From Iris pallida (Eukaryota > Streptophyta > Magnoliopsida > Asparagales > Iridaceae), in the NCBI GenBank assembly GCA_029216955.1, contig JANAVB010016200.1, positions 2,990,248 to 3,054,247 on the forward strand: a stretch of 64,000 nt of DNA. The letters are read 5' to 3'. Positions 10,866 to 23,561 of this stretch are shown here, in pieces. Under the pieces are notes generated by a model, which had not been told where the DNA came from, searched no databases, and saw only the letters and a list, made by a program, of their open reading frames with translations. Numbering within the stretch: position 1 is the first letter of the stretch; each line of letters opens with the position of its first letter. The translations under genes were made by a program, and so were the position numbers.

Positions 10866-12038
10866 TCAAATTTTTAAAGGAGCATCGGAAATCATCTCTG
10901 GCTCCATGTCCGGCTCTGCCACTATTTCTGCTTCATCATCAGCGTCGTTGGCTTCCCCTTCGTCGAGTGACTTGTATAGGGTAGCATCAGTGAAGTAGGC
11001 TTCGACCCCTTTGAAAGGGTCAATGTCTGCAAACTCCGTTCGAATGATGTCGTTGGTGGACACGTATTTCATACATTGGTGGAGTGTAGATGGCACCACC
11101 ATGTACTCATGCAGCCACGGACGACCCAGTAGGAGGTTGTAGTTGACGTCAGCGTCTACGACATAGCAAGTGACCTCAGTTCTGAGGTTACCAATATGAC
11201 ACTTCAGCCGTATTTTGCCCAGCGGCTCTCTTTTGCTAGCATTGAAGCCACTGATTGTTGTGTTGGAAGGTGCCAGTCGGTACATTGGGATCCCCAGTAT
11301 TGAGAGCAGCATCTTCGGGATGATGCTGAGGGAAGACCCCGGATCGATCTGAATCCGCTTCACCTTGACGAAACCGACATACCGTGTATAGTACAGTGGC
11401 CTGTTGTGTCGGTTGTGCTTGAGCAGCATGTCTTGTTGGGTGAAGGTTATATTGGGGATAACTTCATCCGCACAATGACAGTGCACACATGTAGTCGGGA
11501 GATCTTCAGGCTGCTTGACCTGACTGATGAAGGACTCAGCATCCTTCAGAGCTTCACAGAGAGCTTCACGAGTATCCTTGGAAAGGCGAAGAAGCTCAAA
11601 CAGAGATAGGCGGACAGGAGTACTGGCAAGTTGTGCCAGTATGTCGAAGTTGTGGGGCTTGGGTAGCCCCGAAGCATTCTCCTTTAGCAGAGGCTTGTCG
11701 AAATGGGCCTCTACATGCTTATGCTTATTGGCTGCTGGGGGCTTAGATGGGCCCTCTTCCTGGGCAGCAGGGACGGTGCAAGGAGGCACCACCTCGACGG
11801 CAGCTTCGTCGGGTTGGGCGTTCTGATGTGAACGTGTCTGTACAGGAAGTGCCTCTTTCGCAGAGGAAGAGACCATGCGGCAAGACTTGATCTTCCTGTC
11901 CTTAGTTTTGGAGGCAGAGCGTACCTCCGGTTGAGTAACCTCGGAGACGAGATCAGGGTGAACCCACAAGACCTCTCCCCGAGATATGGTGAGTGGGATT
12001 AGTCCACTCACGTTGTCATGAGTAGGTGGTAAGTTAAC
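10866..12038 (-). pseudogene. Tat gag C-terminus and aspartic protease (fragment)
   Basis: The frame enters from the LARD-like insertion and is open for about 390 codons. The first part is Pro/Glu/Lys-rich. A stretch with FDILAQL and LFELLRLS is the conserved pre-protease segment of Tat elements. The retropepsin follows: the active-site loop reads DPGSS, and the C-terminal part has YNLLLGRPWLH, a hallmark of Tat/Ogre proteases. The catalytic Asp is retained. The frame ends in a stop inside the first of several repeated LKGKPP motifs. The N-terminal half of gag is missing. The few codons to the right of 12038 belong to the inserted LTR. Confidence 0.85.
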
Positions 12039-13099
12039 TGTGAGCACCCTGAATTTTGGGTTAAAATTTTTTCATTTTATTTTATTTTTTTGGTTATTTG
12101 GTTTTGATAAATATTTTATTCTATTTATTTATCTGTTAGTGTACTTTTTCATGCTATTGATATTTGGAGTATCAGGGATGTTCAACTCTGGAAATCTTCT
12201 TCACGAGTTTTGGAGTGGACACGATTACCTTCATGACGGTATATAGTGTCCCATCCAAACTTGTTCGCTTGTACTCTTTCTGCTTCGCTGAACTTCGGGT
12301 TGGTTTAGACCATTTGATTGATATTTAATTTCCCACTCTTTTCTTTGATCATTTTCAGCGCGTTACCATGACTTTTAAATTAGGAGCGCCAGACCAGTCA
12401 TTTCCTTGAAACCAACTCCTCATTGATGATCTACTCGAGACGCTCGTCACCCATGACCTTAGTTTTCCACTCAGACACGTCATTTCGGGCTCCATTTGAT
12501 TCGCACAACTTTCCCGACACGTGACCCGATTTTATTTCATGCTACGGCGTCACATTTATTTTCCAACTTAATTTGTGGGTCCCCTGTCGACCAAAACCTG
12601 TCAGCCCCAACTATGGACATGGCCCACATTGAGCCTACTACCCGTCCGCCACTTGTGTCCCATTTATTGGAATCTCCATGTGCTACTTATTCACTCATGA
12701 TCATCAACGTCTATTTTTAATTCAATTTTTGCATAATGTTCGGTTTTGGACCTAATCCGGCTCCACCGAGTCCAGTCCAGCTCCATGTTACTCTCCATCT
12801 TGACGCCCTCATTTTTGCTTGCCCAAAAATAATATTCAATACCTAGTTTATATTCCAAATATTGAGTGTGTACCCATTGATTTAAATCCCTCAATAAATT
12901 CAATTCCTATTTTATTTCCACCCTTGATTTCACTCCTAACCAATCCTAGCCCTCTATTCCTACATGGCAACTCCCACTCTCACTCCCACAAAGCTGGCCG
13001 GCCCTAAAGGAATGCATGAGAGAATCTTTTCTCTCTCTCTCTAACTTTTTCCTTCTTTTCCTCTCCCTCATTTATTATTCACTCCCTTTCTCTCTCTCC

Positions 13100-13560
13100 T
13101 CCCTCATTTGTTTACACCTCCACCACCATTACATACAACAACAACAGCAAACTGGCCGAGCCCGACCTCCCCTCCTCCTGGTCGAGCTCGGCCAACCACC
13201 ACCACCAATCCACCAAACTCCTCCCCTCTATCTCCTTTCAGCCATCAAAACCACCACTCCGACCACCTCTTTCATCACCACCTAGATATTGACCACCACC
13301 ACCATCAACCACTCTCATCCCCGAGCCACCAGCCTGGCCGTGCGCCGCTGGTCAACGGCCCCCCACCTCGCTGTAGGCCGTGCGCAGCCCCGCACGCGCC
13401 TGGCAGCGTGGCAGCAGCAGCTCGACGCTGGCCGCGCGCGCGCGCGCGAGCGCTGGCGCCGCCGCCGAGCCGGCCACGCGTCGCCGCGGCTCCGGCGAAC
13501 CCCCGCCGTGGGTAGCCCCCTCTGGCCGTACCCCAGGCTGCCTTCCCCTGGCGGCTAACA
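13100..13560 (+). other. GC-rich island with overlapping Pro/His/Ala/Arg-rich frames inside the LTR
   Basis: This stretch is strongly GC-rich and CpG-rich compared with its AT-rich surroundings. It is open in several frames on both strands. Counterparts occur at 20120-20580, 24650-25160 and 31240-31700. The frames are low-complexity and differ by frame-changing indels between copies, so a protein product is doubtful. A structured or CpG-rich transcribed leader is more likely. Confidence 0.5.
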
Positions 13561-14069
13561 TCCTCCGGGACGCGCCGTCGAGGCGATTCGTGCGTTTTGA
13601 ACGTAATCCCGTCGGCGCGCGCGAGTTTGGAACTCAGATTTGGCGCTCCGTCGCAGCGACTTCGCGCACATTTTCCCGAAGATCCGAAAGTTGGATCGGC
13701 GATTTCTTTGCTCCATCGCAATCTTGGTATATCCACCTTTATCCCTGTCAATTTTCATCCGTTAATTTTATCGTTTGATACATGAAAATCGGCCACCAAG
13801 TTGACCGTTTAAATTGTATTAAATTTGGACAGTTTTGCGGGGCCAACTTCGTCAGCTTGTATCTCCTCCACCGCAGCTCCGTTTGGCGTGCTACCTGTTC
13901 CGGTGCGAAGCTGGTATAACCCTCTTGCTACTCCTTCAGTTTCGTTTCATTGTGAGCTTGTTTGATTGGTTGAATTCGACGCCAAAGTTGGCCGTCCGAA
14001 TTCGTAATTTCCAACTTGTAAAATTCCATTTTTGAACACGGGACTCCAGATTTCATTTCTGACACCACC

Positions 14070-14640
14070 ATTAGACTTGTGGCGTCGTTCTGGCATGTTT
14101 TCATGTAATATTTGTTAGATTTGGAGAACGTGGGCCCGGGCACGTTTTTCGGTGCAAAACGAGTCCCACATTCTGGGTCAACGGAACTTTTTGACGCCGG
14201 CTCATCGGAATCCAATTCCGGAGATACCGTTGAGTTTGTATCGTCATTCTGGACTCGTTGACATATAATTTGTTAGGTTTTGGTGGATATTAGATCGGGC
14301 ACGCATTTCGGTGCAAGTCGGATATCAATATCCGGGTCAACGGGCCAAATGGAGATCGGGTCAACGGAATCCAATTCCGGAGATACCGTTGAGTTCGTAT
14401 CATCATTCTGGACTCGTTGACAGGTAGTTTGCTGAGTTTTGAGAACTTTGGCTCCGGCACGCATTTCCGTGCAAACCGGAATTCCAAGTTCTGGTCAACA
14501 GGCCAAATGGAGATCGGGTCAACGAAATCCAATTCTGGAGATACCGTTGGGTTCGTATCGACATTCTGGTTTCGTGGACATATAATTTGTTATATTTTGT
14601 AGACTTATTTTCTTGCACATTTTTCGGTGCAAAACGGCTC
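14070..14640 (+). repeat. About 159-bp tandem repeat inside LARD LTR
   Basis: Units share GATACCGTTGAGTTCGTATC and CATTCTGGACTCGTTGACA, with spacings of 159 and 158 bp (anchors near 14223, 14382 and 14540). The LTRs of copy 2 have one unit fewer (25745 and 25906). Confidence 0.8.
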
Positions 14641-15552
14641 CGACACGGACACCGTTTTGACCCGAAATTATCTTTTTGCCCTTGTGTCCAAATTGGACCG
14701 TTGGGTAGGCTATCCTAGCTAATTTTACCATTCTGGACACGTTGGCGATGTTCATTTCATCGTCCGACAATGTTTGTTGATAATTTCTCTGAGTTTAACC
14801 TTTTTATAATTAATTAATAATTAATCCATATAATGTTCGTATTTCGGGATTAGTACAACGAAACTGAGATCAGCCAATTCCAGTGATCTCACATCGCTGA
14901 AATTGACAAGTTGGACATGTGGATCACTATAATGAGATTATCAACCTTATCGATAATCTTCTTATCTCGATTTGCGTGTCGTAAGTTTCGACGTACAAAT
15001 AACGAAGTACACTTTATATTAGACTAGAATTGACCCTGTTTGACCAGAGTTGACCAGTTGACCCAAAGTCAATTGTAAGTCAACACTTGACCTAGTTGAC
15101 TAGATTATTGACCGGAGTCGACCTAGAGTTGTTTTGACTTAGAAGAACCTAGAATAATATAGATTGCCTGTAGAGATTCATTTATTTTAACTTGAACACC
15201 TTGTAACCTGTGTTGCTTTAAATAGGACTCTGTGGCTTCAGTGGGACCTCCTATACTTATCAGCTGTTCAGGTTATCGAGGCGAGTACATTCTCTGATCA
15301 TTTCATATCCTGCTTAGAATTATTTCCTGCAGTAGATTACTTTACTTGTACTGTCACGTTGGTCACACGGATTGGTACTATATGGATCCCTTCTTGAGAT
15401 GTTATCCTTAGGGAGCATCGGGTACTACATGATCTGTGCGTTTCACTTACATGGCGTATCATATGCTTCATTGGTTCTTTGATCACTTACGACATATACT
15501 CTTATGATCGTAGAGTCTTCCTAGAATTCTTATCCCATTTATGGGACTACTA

Positions 15553-15620
15553 TGTATCACCTTCGGGGTCTATCACCTTCGGGGTCTATCACCTTCGGGG
15601 TCTATTACCTTCGGGGTCTG
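15553..15620 (+). repeat. 16-bp minisatellite TATCACCTTCGGGGTC
   Basis: Four units in this LTR. The array recurs with about five units at 26923-27007 and 33493-33577. Confidence 0.85.
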
Positions 15621-16928
15621 TTACATAGCATCATAACATAACCTGGCTGGATCCTTGTGTATTGATTGGGGGTACGGGGGAGTATAAGTGGACATGTGAA
15701 TAATACACCAGTAGTTTCTTATCAGAATCATTCCTTAGTGTCTTATCAGAATCATCCCAGGCCATTTACATGTTCATGATTGTACTCTGACTCACTAGTC
15801 ACTGCTAGTTCTCTATGTATAGTAGATATTTCTATTACAGTTCTCTCTCTGTTTACATACTGCTTTTCTTCAGTACTGGTATCTTACTTTACTGCATGTT
15901 ATATGTTTTCTAACCTGCTATGATCTGTTGAGATGTATTGTGCTCGCTCCAGTCCTGACTGGACCTGTTGATAAATTTTACAGATAGCCTGGAGGTGCCT
16001 GCTAGTCTAGAGGAGACACATTAGAGGTTGTTTAGGTAGTTATTTTATTTTGTCTGGAGTTGTATTTACTTTGTAGATTACTGTATCTTTATTTGAGTTT
16101 TGAGATGTACTTCTGGGTTCATGTATCTTAGACACTTAGACTTCTATCTCATGTATTTATTTTGGATTTCATGTTTTATCTATCCTTATCATGCTCTACC
16201 TTAGATGTGATTGAGTTTGTATCTGCTATGTCACCCCCATTCGGGGAGTATAAACTATTTAGTCTTATACTGTTAGATGCATTGAGACCTAGGACAGCGT
16301 TCTACCGCCGACACTGCGGTGTAGGCTGGGCGTCGTTACGTTCTCGTGCCCTAACTCTAGGGTGTGGGTCGTGACACGTTTTTAGTGGTGGCCCATGCAG
16401 GTCGAGACTAAAAGTGTAGCGGTATTCGAACTAGAGTACCACTACAGCCTGCAGTAGGAATAGAATATATTTTGAAGGTACTCAATCACAGATAGGAACC
16501 CTTGAGAGATTTTCGGGACAACCCTGGAGAATCTTATTCAACTTCAATTTGAAAACTCTCTTTTTTTCCCCTGATTTAATTTATTTTACTTTTGTTGTTA
16601 AATTTGATTTTTATGGATTATCGTTGAATTTGAGTTTGTATTTATTTTGATGGAAGATTTTTGAATTTTGAATTTTGATGATAGCTGTTGCATTCGAGTT
16701 TGCATTTTGATGGATTGTGTTCACTTTTGAATTTTGATGTTCGTTAATAAAATTTTGATTTGATTTTTGAGTATTCATTGTTGATTTAATTTGATTTTTG
16801 GCAAGATGAAATTATATGGGCTAGGTCATTTATGTTATGGAATCTAGTCTTCTATAGTCACATTAGCCAGCATGGTGAGGACATATAGTCTGACTCTGGA
16901 TGTATTTCTCGGGTGTGGGAATTTAAGG

Positions 16929-16960
16929 TTTTCGCAGCCAAGCATGCGGCACCGCGAAAA
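16929..16960 (+). other. Conserved hairpin in LARD interior
   Basis: TTTTCGC (16929-16935) pairs with GCGAAAA (16954-16960) across an 18-nt loop. The same stem with a diverged loop is at 28311-28342 in copy 2. It could be a packaging or dimerisation signal, which would be in keeping with a non-autonomous RNA. Confidence 0.45.
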
Positions 16961-19084
16961 TGTTAAATACCATGATTCTAGAGATATGTGCATAAGTCAA
17001 GGGCTCTGTGATTATCGTAGCCTTGCTTACTAGTATGACGAGGATTTAGAGTACCATGATTTTGGATAGACGCATATGATTATCGGATTGCACCTTAAAA
17101 TATTTTGAACATGTTTTCTCTACTTTTTTCTTAGTCATTCAAAAAAAAGGAATTATTGTTTGATGTTTTGCCTAGTTTCTTGTTATTTAACTCAGGAGTA
17201 AGTTTAGTTGTTTTCATAAACCTTGTGTAACTTCTTGCTAGGAGTTTTCATAATACAATGAATCGATGATTTTGCTAGATTTTATCTTGGATTTGATAAT
17301 TTAGCTCTGGATTTCAAAATCGTTCCTTCTTTAAACAGATAAGCAAAAATAGATTTCATTGTTATTCTCTCTTGCTATTATTCTTGTATTAAATAATAAT
17401 GATAATAAAACTGTCTTGATTTCGTCAATCACCTGCTTGCAATCTTGGTAGGAATCTAAATGTTAGTCTTAACGTAGAATTAAATTTTTATTGGGACATG
17501 AGAATATGTATATGAATATATATAGCAGACACTTTGCCTAACACGTATGCATGCTACACTTGATTTTTCCACATATCTAGATAATATTGAAATGTCATTA
17601 ATGTTAAAATTTCAAAATCCCAATGTTTTTGGCTTTCTGCTTTTCCAGTTTAAATTCGTAATTTAAATATAAATTTCATGTTATTATTTAGGTTTACATA
17701 ACTGCACATGTATGTTATACGTAGGGTTTCAATTCAAAAGAATTTTGGTTGAAAATTTGTGTTTAAAATTTGTCAATTTAAAACTGTGTACATATTAACC
17801 CTTAATACTGAATTCCAAATGTTTAGTTTAAATTACTGTTTTATTTTCTTAATATAATATTTAGAGCTGCGTACATTGATGTAAGTAGGAATATAAATTT
17901 AAGTTTCATATTCTTACATGTTAGTTTGTGATAAACATTGAGTTGGTTTTTAATGTTCAAATTTCTCCAAAATCCTGAAAATTAGTTACATGTTAACATT
18001 TTTACATTGATTTCCATGTTTAGTTAAATTTCAGATTTAATATGTAATATTGAACTGTATGCGTAGATAAATGTATTGGTAATATGATTAGGGTTCATTT
18101 CTATCATGATAGGATGTATTGGGAGCATTGAGATAGTTGTGATGTTCAAACTCCTAAATTTTGAATTTGTATTATGTTAATATTACACTGGTTAAAGGTT
18201 AGCTTATTTTCAGATATTTTTGTGTGTAAATGCTGAACTAAAACCTGGATTTAACCTTTTAATACTAAGCTATAACCCTGTACAAGGACACACACACACA
18301 CTCTGACATAGTATATACTGTCATTTAACCTTACCCTTCCCCTCTATGTTAGGATTATATATCTATAAGGATATATAGAGTTTATGCATATATGTTATAA
18401 CGTATATAGATACATGGCTAAGTCTCTATTTTTTTTATATATATATATATATATATGGTTAGCCATGCATGTTATGATTAAATAGGTTGCATATTGTAGA
18501 TTGTTAACCAATATGCCATGATTAGTGTAACTTGATAGCTGTTGATTTGGAACTCAATTTCTCATATACAATTTCATATGTATTCACGTACACACACGCC
18601 TACTATCTAACCGTATGAACATGTCCCCATACACATGATGCTAATTTTCCCTCTCTAACGCTCTCTCTGTATATATATTGTGATTGGATTTCAATGCAAG
18701 TGACTTTCAATTCTTTAACTTGTGATTTTGATTTTCTTGGGATAGTACTTTTTTAAATGATTGGTAGTTACCTTCTTTTATTTTTTTTTTTATGAGTACC
18801 AGTTTTCATACGGGGTGGTAGACAACCTTATAGTTTTGATGGTTGTTGTTTCTGCATCTATTCTCGTTTAGCACCCTGGATTTGCTTGTGTGTTTGATAC
18901 CCTATGACCGATTCAGTTAGCATGACAAGTATACCTAGATGAGACTTTCACTACCACCGTTTGCCATGACCCTGTAAGCCGTTCTTTTATTTGATGGTAT
19001 GATTTGTCTAAGTTCTGGGACTTTGATTGTGGGGGTTTGACCTAAAGGGAGTAGGGACATTTTAATTTCAAGGACGAAATTTTT

Positions 19085-19099
19085 ATAAGGTGGGTAGGA
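19085..19099 (+). promoter_or_regulatory. Polypurine tract of LARD copy 1
   Basis: A purine-rich ATAAGGTGGGTAGGA lies directly before the 3' LTR start at 19100. It would prime plus-strand DNA synthesis. The same tract precedes 30151. Confidence 0.6.
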
Positions 19100-21821
19100 T
19101 GTGAGCACCCTGAATTTCGGGTTGAAATTTTTTCATTTTATTTTATTTTTCTGGTTATTTGGTTTTGATAAATATTTTATTCTATTTATTTATCTGTTAG
19201 TGTACTTTTTCATGCCATTGATATTTGGAGTATCAGGGATGTTCAACTCTGGAAATCTTCTTCACGAGTTTTGGAGTGGACACGATTACCTTCATGACGG
19301 TATATAGTGTCCCATCCAAACTTGTTCCCTTGTACTCTTTCTGCTTCGCTGAACTTCGGGTCGGTTTAGACCATTTGATTGATATTTAATTTCCCACTCT
19401 TTTCTTTGATCATTTTCAGCGCGTTACCATGACTTTTAAATTGGGAGCGCCAGACCAGTCATTTCCTTGAAACCAACTCCTCATTGATGATCTACTCGAG
19501 ACGCTCGTCACCCATTTGATTCGCACAACTTTCCCGACACGTGACCCGATTTTATTTCACGCCACGGCGTCACATTCATTTTCCAACTTAATTTGTGGGT
19601 CCCCTGTCGACCAAAACATGTCAGTCCCAACTATGGACATGGCCCATATTGAGCCTACTACCCGTCCGCCACTTGTGTCCCATTTATTGGAATCTCCATG
19701 TGCTACTTATTCACTCATGATCATCAACGTCTATTTTTAATTTAATTTTTGCATAATGTCCGGTTTTGGACCCAATCCGGCTCCACTGAGTCCAGTCCAG
19801 CTCCATGTTACTCTCCATCTTGATGCCCTCATTTTTGCTTGCCCAAAAATAATATTCAATACCTAGTTTATATTCCAAATATTGAGTGTGTACCCATTGA
19901 TTTAAATCCCTCAATAAATTCAATTCCTATTTTATTTCCACCCTTGATTTCACTCCTAACCAATCCTAGCCCTCTATTCCTACATGGCAACTCCCACTCT
20001 CACTCCCACAAAGCTGGCCGGCCCTAAAGGAATGCATGAGAGAATCTTTTCTCTCTCTCTAACTTTTTTCTTCTTTCCCTCTCCCTCATTTATTATTCAC
20101 TCCCTTTCTCTCCCTCCTCCCTCATTTGTTTACACCTCCACCACCATTACATACAACAACAACAACAGCAGTAAACTGGCCGAGCCCGACCTCCCCTCCT
20201 CCTGGCCGTGCTCGGCCAACCACCACCACCAATCCACCAAACTCCTCCCCTCCTTCTCCTTTCAGCCATCAAAACCACCACTCCGACCACCTCTTTCATC
20301 ACCACCTAGATATTGACCACCACCACCATCAACCACTCTCATCCCCGAGCCACCAGCCTGGCCGCGCGCCGCTGGTCGACGGCCCCACCTCGCCGTAGGC
20401 CGTGCGCAGCCCCGCACGCGCCTGGCAGCGTGGCAGCAGCAGCTCGACGCTGGCCGCGCGCGCGCGCACGAGCGCTGGCGCCGTCGCCGAGCCGGCCACG
20501 CGTCGCCGTGGCTCCGGCGAACCCCCAGCGTGGGTAGCCCCCTCTGGCTGCACCCCAGGCTGCCTTCCCCTAGCGGCCAACGTCCTCCGGGACGCGCCGT
20601 CGAGGCGATTCGCAAGTTTTGAACGAGATCCCGTTGGCGCGCGCGAGTTTGGAACTCAGATTTGGCGCTCCGTCGCAGCGACTTCGCGCGCATTTTTCCG
20701 AAGATCCGACCGTTGGATCGGCAATTTCTTCGCTCCGTTGCAATCTCGGTATATCCACCTTCATCCCTGTCAATTTTCGTCCGTTAATTTTATCGTTTGA
20801 TACATGAAAACCGGCCACCAAGTTGACCGTTTAAATTATATTAAATTTGGACAGTTTTACGGGGCCAACTTCGTCAGCTTGTATCTCCTCCACCGCAGCT
20901 CCGTTTGGCGTGCTACCAGTTTCGGTGCGAAGCTGGTATAACCCTCTTGCTACTCCTTCAGTTTCGTTTCATTGTGAGCTTGTTTGATTGGTTGAATTCG
21001 ACGCCAAAGTTGGCCGTCCGAATTCGTAATTTCCAACTTGTAAAATTCTACTTTTGAACACGGGACTCCAGATTTCATTTCTGACACCACCATTAGACTT
21101 GTGGCGTTGTTAGATTTGGAGAACGTGGGCCCGGGCACATTTTTCGGTGCAAAACGGGCCCCACATTCTGGGTCAACGGGACTTTTTGACGTCGGCTCAT
21201 CGGAATCCAATTTCGGAGATACCGTTGAGTTTGTATCGTCATTCTGGACTCGTTGACATATAATTTGCTAGGTTTTGGTGGACATTGGATCGGGCACGCA
21301 TTTCGGTACAAGTCGGATACCAATATCCGGGTCAACGGGCCAAATGGAGATCGGGTCAACGGAATCCAATTCCGGAGATACCGTTGAGTTCGTATTATCA
21401 TTCTGGACTCGTTGACAGGTAGTTTGCTGAGTTTTGAGAACTTTGGCTCCGGCACGCATTTCCGTGCAAACCGGAATCCCAAGTTCTGGTCAACGGGCCA
21501 AATGGAGATCGGGTCAACGGAATCCAATTCTGGAGATACCGTTGGGTTCGTATCGATATTCTGGTTTCGTGGACATATAATTTGTTATATTTTGTAGACT
21601 TGTTTTTTTGCACATTTTTCGGTGCAAAACGGCTCCGACACGGACACCGTTTTGACCCGAAATTACCTTTTTACCCTTGTGTCCAAATTGGACCGTTGGG
21701 TAGGCTATCCTAGCTAATTTGACCATTCTGGACACGTTGGCGATGTTCATTTCATCGTCCGACAATGTTTGTTGATAATTTCTCTGAGTTTAACCATTTT
21801 ATAATTAATCCATAATGTTTG
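19100..21821 (+). repeat. LARD copy 1, 3' LTR, truncated
   Basis: Matches the 5' LTR from its first base up to the equivalent of about 14840, with small indels. For example, about 50 bp after the CCCATGACC block at 12450 is missing near 19511. The last 1.5 kb is absent. The break at 21821 leads into an inverted Tat-associated repeat. Confidence 0.85.
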
Positions 21822-21834
21822 TTGATAATTTCTG
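21822..21834. other. Deletion junction with templated filler
   Basis: After CATAATGTTTG the sequence repeats TTGATAATTTCT, which also occurs about 50 bp earlier (21774-21785). It then passes into the inverted arm at CTGTGAGG. This looks like end-joining with a short template switch back to an AATGTTTG microhomology. Confidence 0.55.
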
Positions 21835-23561
21835 TGAGGAGATAACTGTAAATAAATCCAAAAAGATCATCATTAATCTTTTTGGTTATCGAAGCGTTAT
21901 CATTTGTATTTACTGAGAGGAGCATGCGTCCTATCACTGATGCGCGGAGTAATCATGTGCCACCATGCTTCTTATTCAAAGTATTCCAAAACTTGATAAA
22001 AAGTTTTGAAAACTTTGAAGGGGGTCTTGTAGAAGCATGAAATTTTAGGACCAAAAATCCTATGCACCTAACATCACATGCGCCAGGGAGCTCAGATGAA
22101 GTACTTGGCATAGCAAAGCATAGACATTAAAAGAAGATTTTTATTTCATATAAAAGTCTATTACATGTCTTAAAAAGAGTTGTACAAAGGAGAATTTCTA
22201 CAAAGAAAAGACCCTAAGTCTACAGCTAGGCACAGTAACCACCATGCGCTCTCAAACAAGCGCATCTCACCTTGCGCTCTCAGCAAGGCGCATCCCTCCA
22301 GCAGCTCAGTTATGTGCATCCTCAGTTTTGTGCATCCCTTCAGCGGCTCAGTTATGTGCATCCCTTCAGCAGCTCAGTTATGTGCCGCCCTTCAGCGTCC
22401 CAGTCAGGCGCATCATGAAGTCTCAGCATATGTGCCATCAAATGCTTTGACTAATGAAGTATTTTTTGAGTAGAACAAGGGTGGACAATCAACCCTCTAG
22501 CTGGAGGAAGAGCTCCACAAACTAAGGAAGAGGAGGGCACCGCAAATCAACCTGCGGCTAAAGGAGCAGCTTTCAACCCAACCAGAATGGGCGACACCCA
22601 CTCTAGCAGGAGGAGGAGCTCTCCCAAAGCCCAAAGAAGATGATCGGAGCACCGCAATTTTGATCTGTGGCTCTTCTAGCATAACGGAGATGGGGCTTAA
22701 GCATCCCGATCTTTGGATGCAACAGGCACCTTCCGCCTGCCTCAGAAGCCCTCGACTCCGACTTTTGGATGTAACAGTCACCTTCAAGTGCATCAAAGAA
22801 GACAATGCGTCGCATCTTCACCCTTGAGAGCATCTCATCAACAGAATGTGCTCGGGCAAACAAGTTTATTTCAGGAGGACGTGAGAGAACGAGAAGCAAA
22901 CCCTCTCCATGCCACTATTTATAGGTCGGGCAAATCAAACCCATGCGCCAAGTGGCTGGCTCTCCGAATCCCGTACAATGAATTTGCATTAATGGTGATG
23001 AACCTGACGCTTCGAATTTAGCCAAGTCAAAAATGACTATTTAAAGCACTCGAAGAACGTAACAGTCGGGCCCATAGAGACGTATCATGCAAACGGATGC
23101 GCCGGCCAGACCGCACATCATACTGATGCGCCCATCAATACCAAGCGCCTCATAAGGATGTGTCTCCATGCGTCCCCATGCGCCTAGTAGAATGCCGATC
23201 GATGTGCCCACTCAACAGCCCATTACCTGTCAAAGAACATTAAATGCTGAAGTCTGACAGAGTTGGCAGCACGTCCCCCGAGGACTGAACGATTGACAGC
23301 TTTTTCAGAAGACAAAGCGTCGCCGACGTCAGCATCATCATTTCTCCCCTCCGACGGTTACAAGCCACGTGGCCGCCCAACCATCTCGTATGCGCCTTCG
23401 CAGTCATGCGCCTAAATCTCTGCATGCGCCTCAAAAGCCGTGCACCTCAGACTTCTCTGATCCCTAAAGACAGAAGTAAAGTCACTACTGAAGCCCCGCA
23501 TGCGCCTCAAAAGCCATGCGCCCCGACTGGTTCGTGACTCCTAAAGGTTACGAGCCAAAGT
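21830..23561 (-). repeat. Right arm of the inverted repeat (main part)
   Basis: Reverse complement of 4953-4834 and then of 1705-98, including the TATA box (22923-22916), the small frame 22603-22899 and the minisatellite. It lacks the 3.1-kb solo LTR and about 31 bp next to it (1706-1736). It is interrupted at 23561 by LARD copy 2 and resumes at 34335. Confidence 0.85.
22916..22923 (-). promoter_or_regulatory. TATA box of the right arm
   Basis: TATAAATA on the minus strand at the position homologous to 734-741, with the same downstream GGCATGGAGAGGG. Confidence 0.6.

Larger units (their letters stand above)
6437..12038 (-). mobile_element. Tat-lineage Ty3/gypsy retrotransposon, gag(C-term)-pol region, decayed
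   Basis: Read on the minus strand, the order is gag C-terminus, aspartic protease, linker, reverse transcriptase, RNase H, a second (archaeal-type) RNase H and integrase. That order, with two RNases H, is diagnostic of plant Tat/Ogre-type Ty3 elements. The frame is broken by several stops, many explicable by C-to-T change (for example at the junctions 9252-9257 and 10842-10865), and by frameshifts, so no polyprotein can be made. The upstream gag is cut off at 12038 by insertion of the LARD-like element. The 3' LTR is not identified and may lie left of the window. Matching 5' parts of a minus-strand Tat element occur at 34976-36718. Confidence 0.9.
12039..16376 (+). repeat. LARD copy 1, 5' LTR (4.34 kb)
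   Basis: Complete LTR with TG...CA ends. In order it holds a TC-rich tract (about 13030-13110), a GC-rich island (13140-13560), a 159-bp tandem repeat (14070-14640), a GTTGAC-rich block (15030-15130), a candidate TATA-like TTTAAATA near 15218 and a TCACCTTCGGGG minisatellite (15553-15620). None of the frames inside looks like a genuine gene. Confidence 0.88.
16377..19099 (+). other. Non-coding interior of LARD copy 1
   Basis: Starts CGTTTTTAGTGGTGGCCC, which is conserved in copy 2. I cannot match it to a tRNA primer site. The interior is T-rich. It holds a conserved block at 16800-17100 with a hairpin, a short (CA)n at 18288-18301, a TA run at 18437-18457 and a pyrimidine-rich stretch near 18645-18670. 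The end carries the chromovirus-like GACGAAATTTTTATAAG and polypurine tract. No gag or pol similarity is visible. Confidence 0.75.
12039..21821 (+). mobile_element. LARD-like non-autonomous Ty3 retrotransposon, 3'-truncated (copy 1)
   Basis: Two long direct repeats (12039-16376 and 19100-21821) flank a 2.7-kb interior with no gag or pol. The LTRs begin TGTGAGCACCC, and the complete one ends GTCGTGACA. The interior ends in AAGGACGAAATTTTTATAAG followed by GTGGGTAGGA. That resembles the last integrase codons plus polypurine tract of plant Ty3 chromoviruses, so the element probably derives from one. It is inserted in the Tat gag. The left target duplication candidate is TTAAC (12034-12038). The right one is lost because about 1.5 kb of the second LTR is deleted. 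The size and lack of coding fit the LARD class (large retrotransposon derivatives). Confidence 0.85.

Noticed and set aside
13108..13778. Pro/His/Ala/Arg-rich frames in LARD LTRs (also near 20126, 24651, 31100 and their minus-strand overlaps) as genes
   Set aside because: Low-complexity, open in several frames at once because of GC-richness, and not kept in frame between LTR copies.
14273..14770. Overlapping minus-strand frames in the LTR tandem repeat (also 21093-21765, 25558-26136, 32128-32706)
   Set aside because: They follow the 159-bp tandem repeat in every LTR and have no family resemblance.
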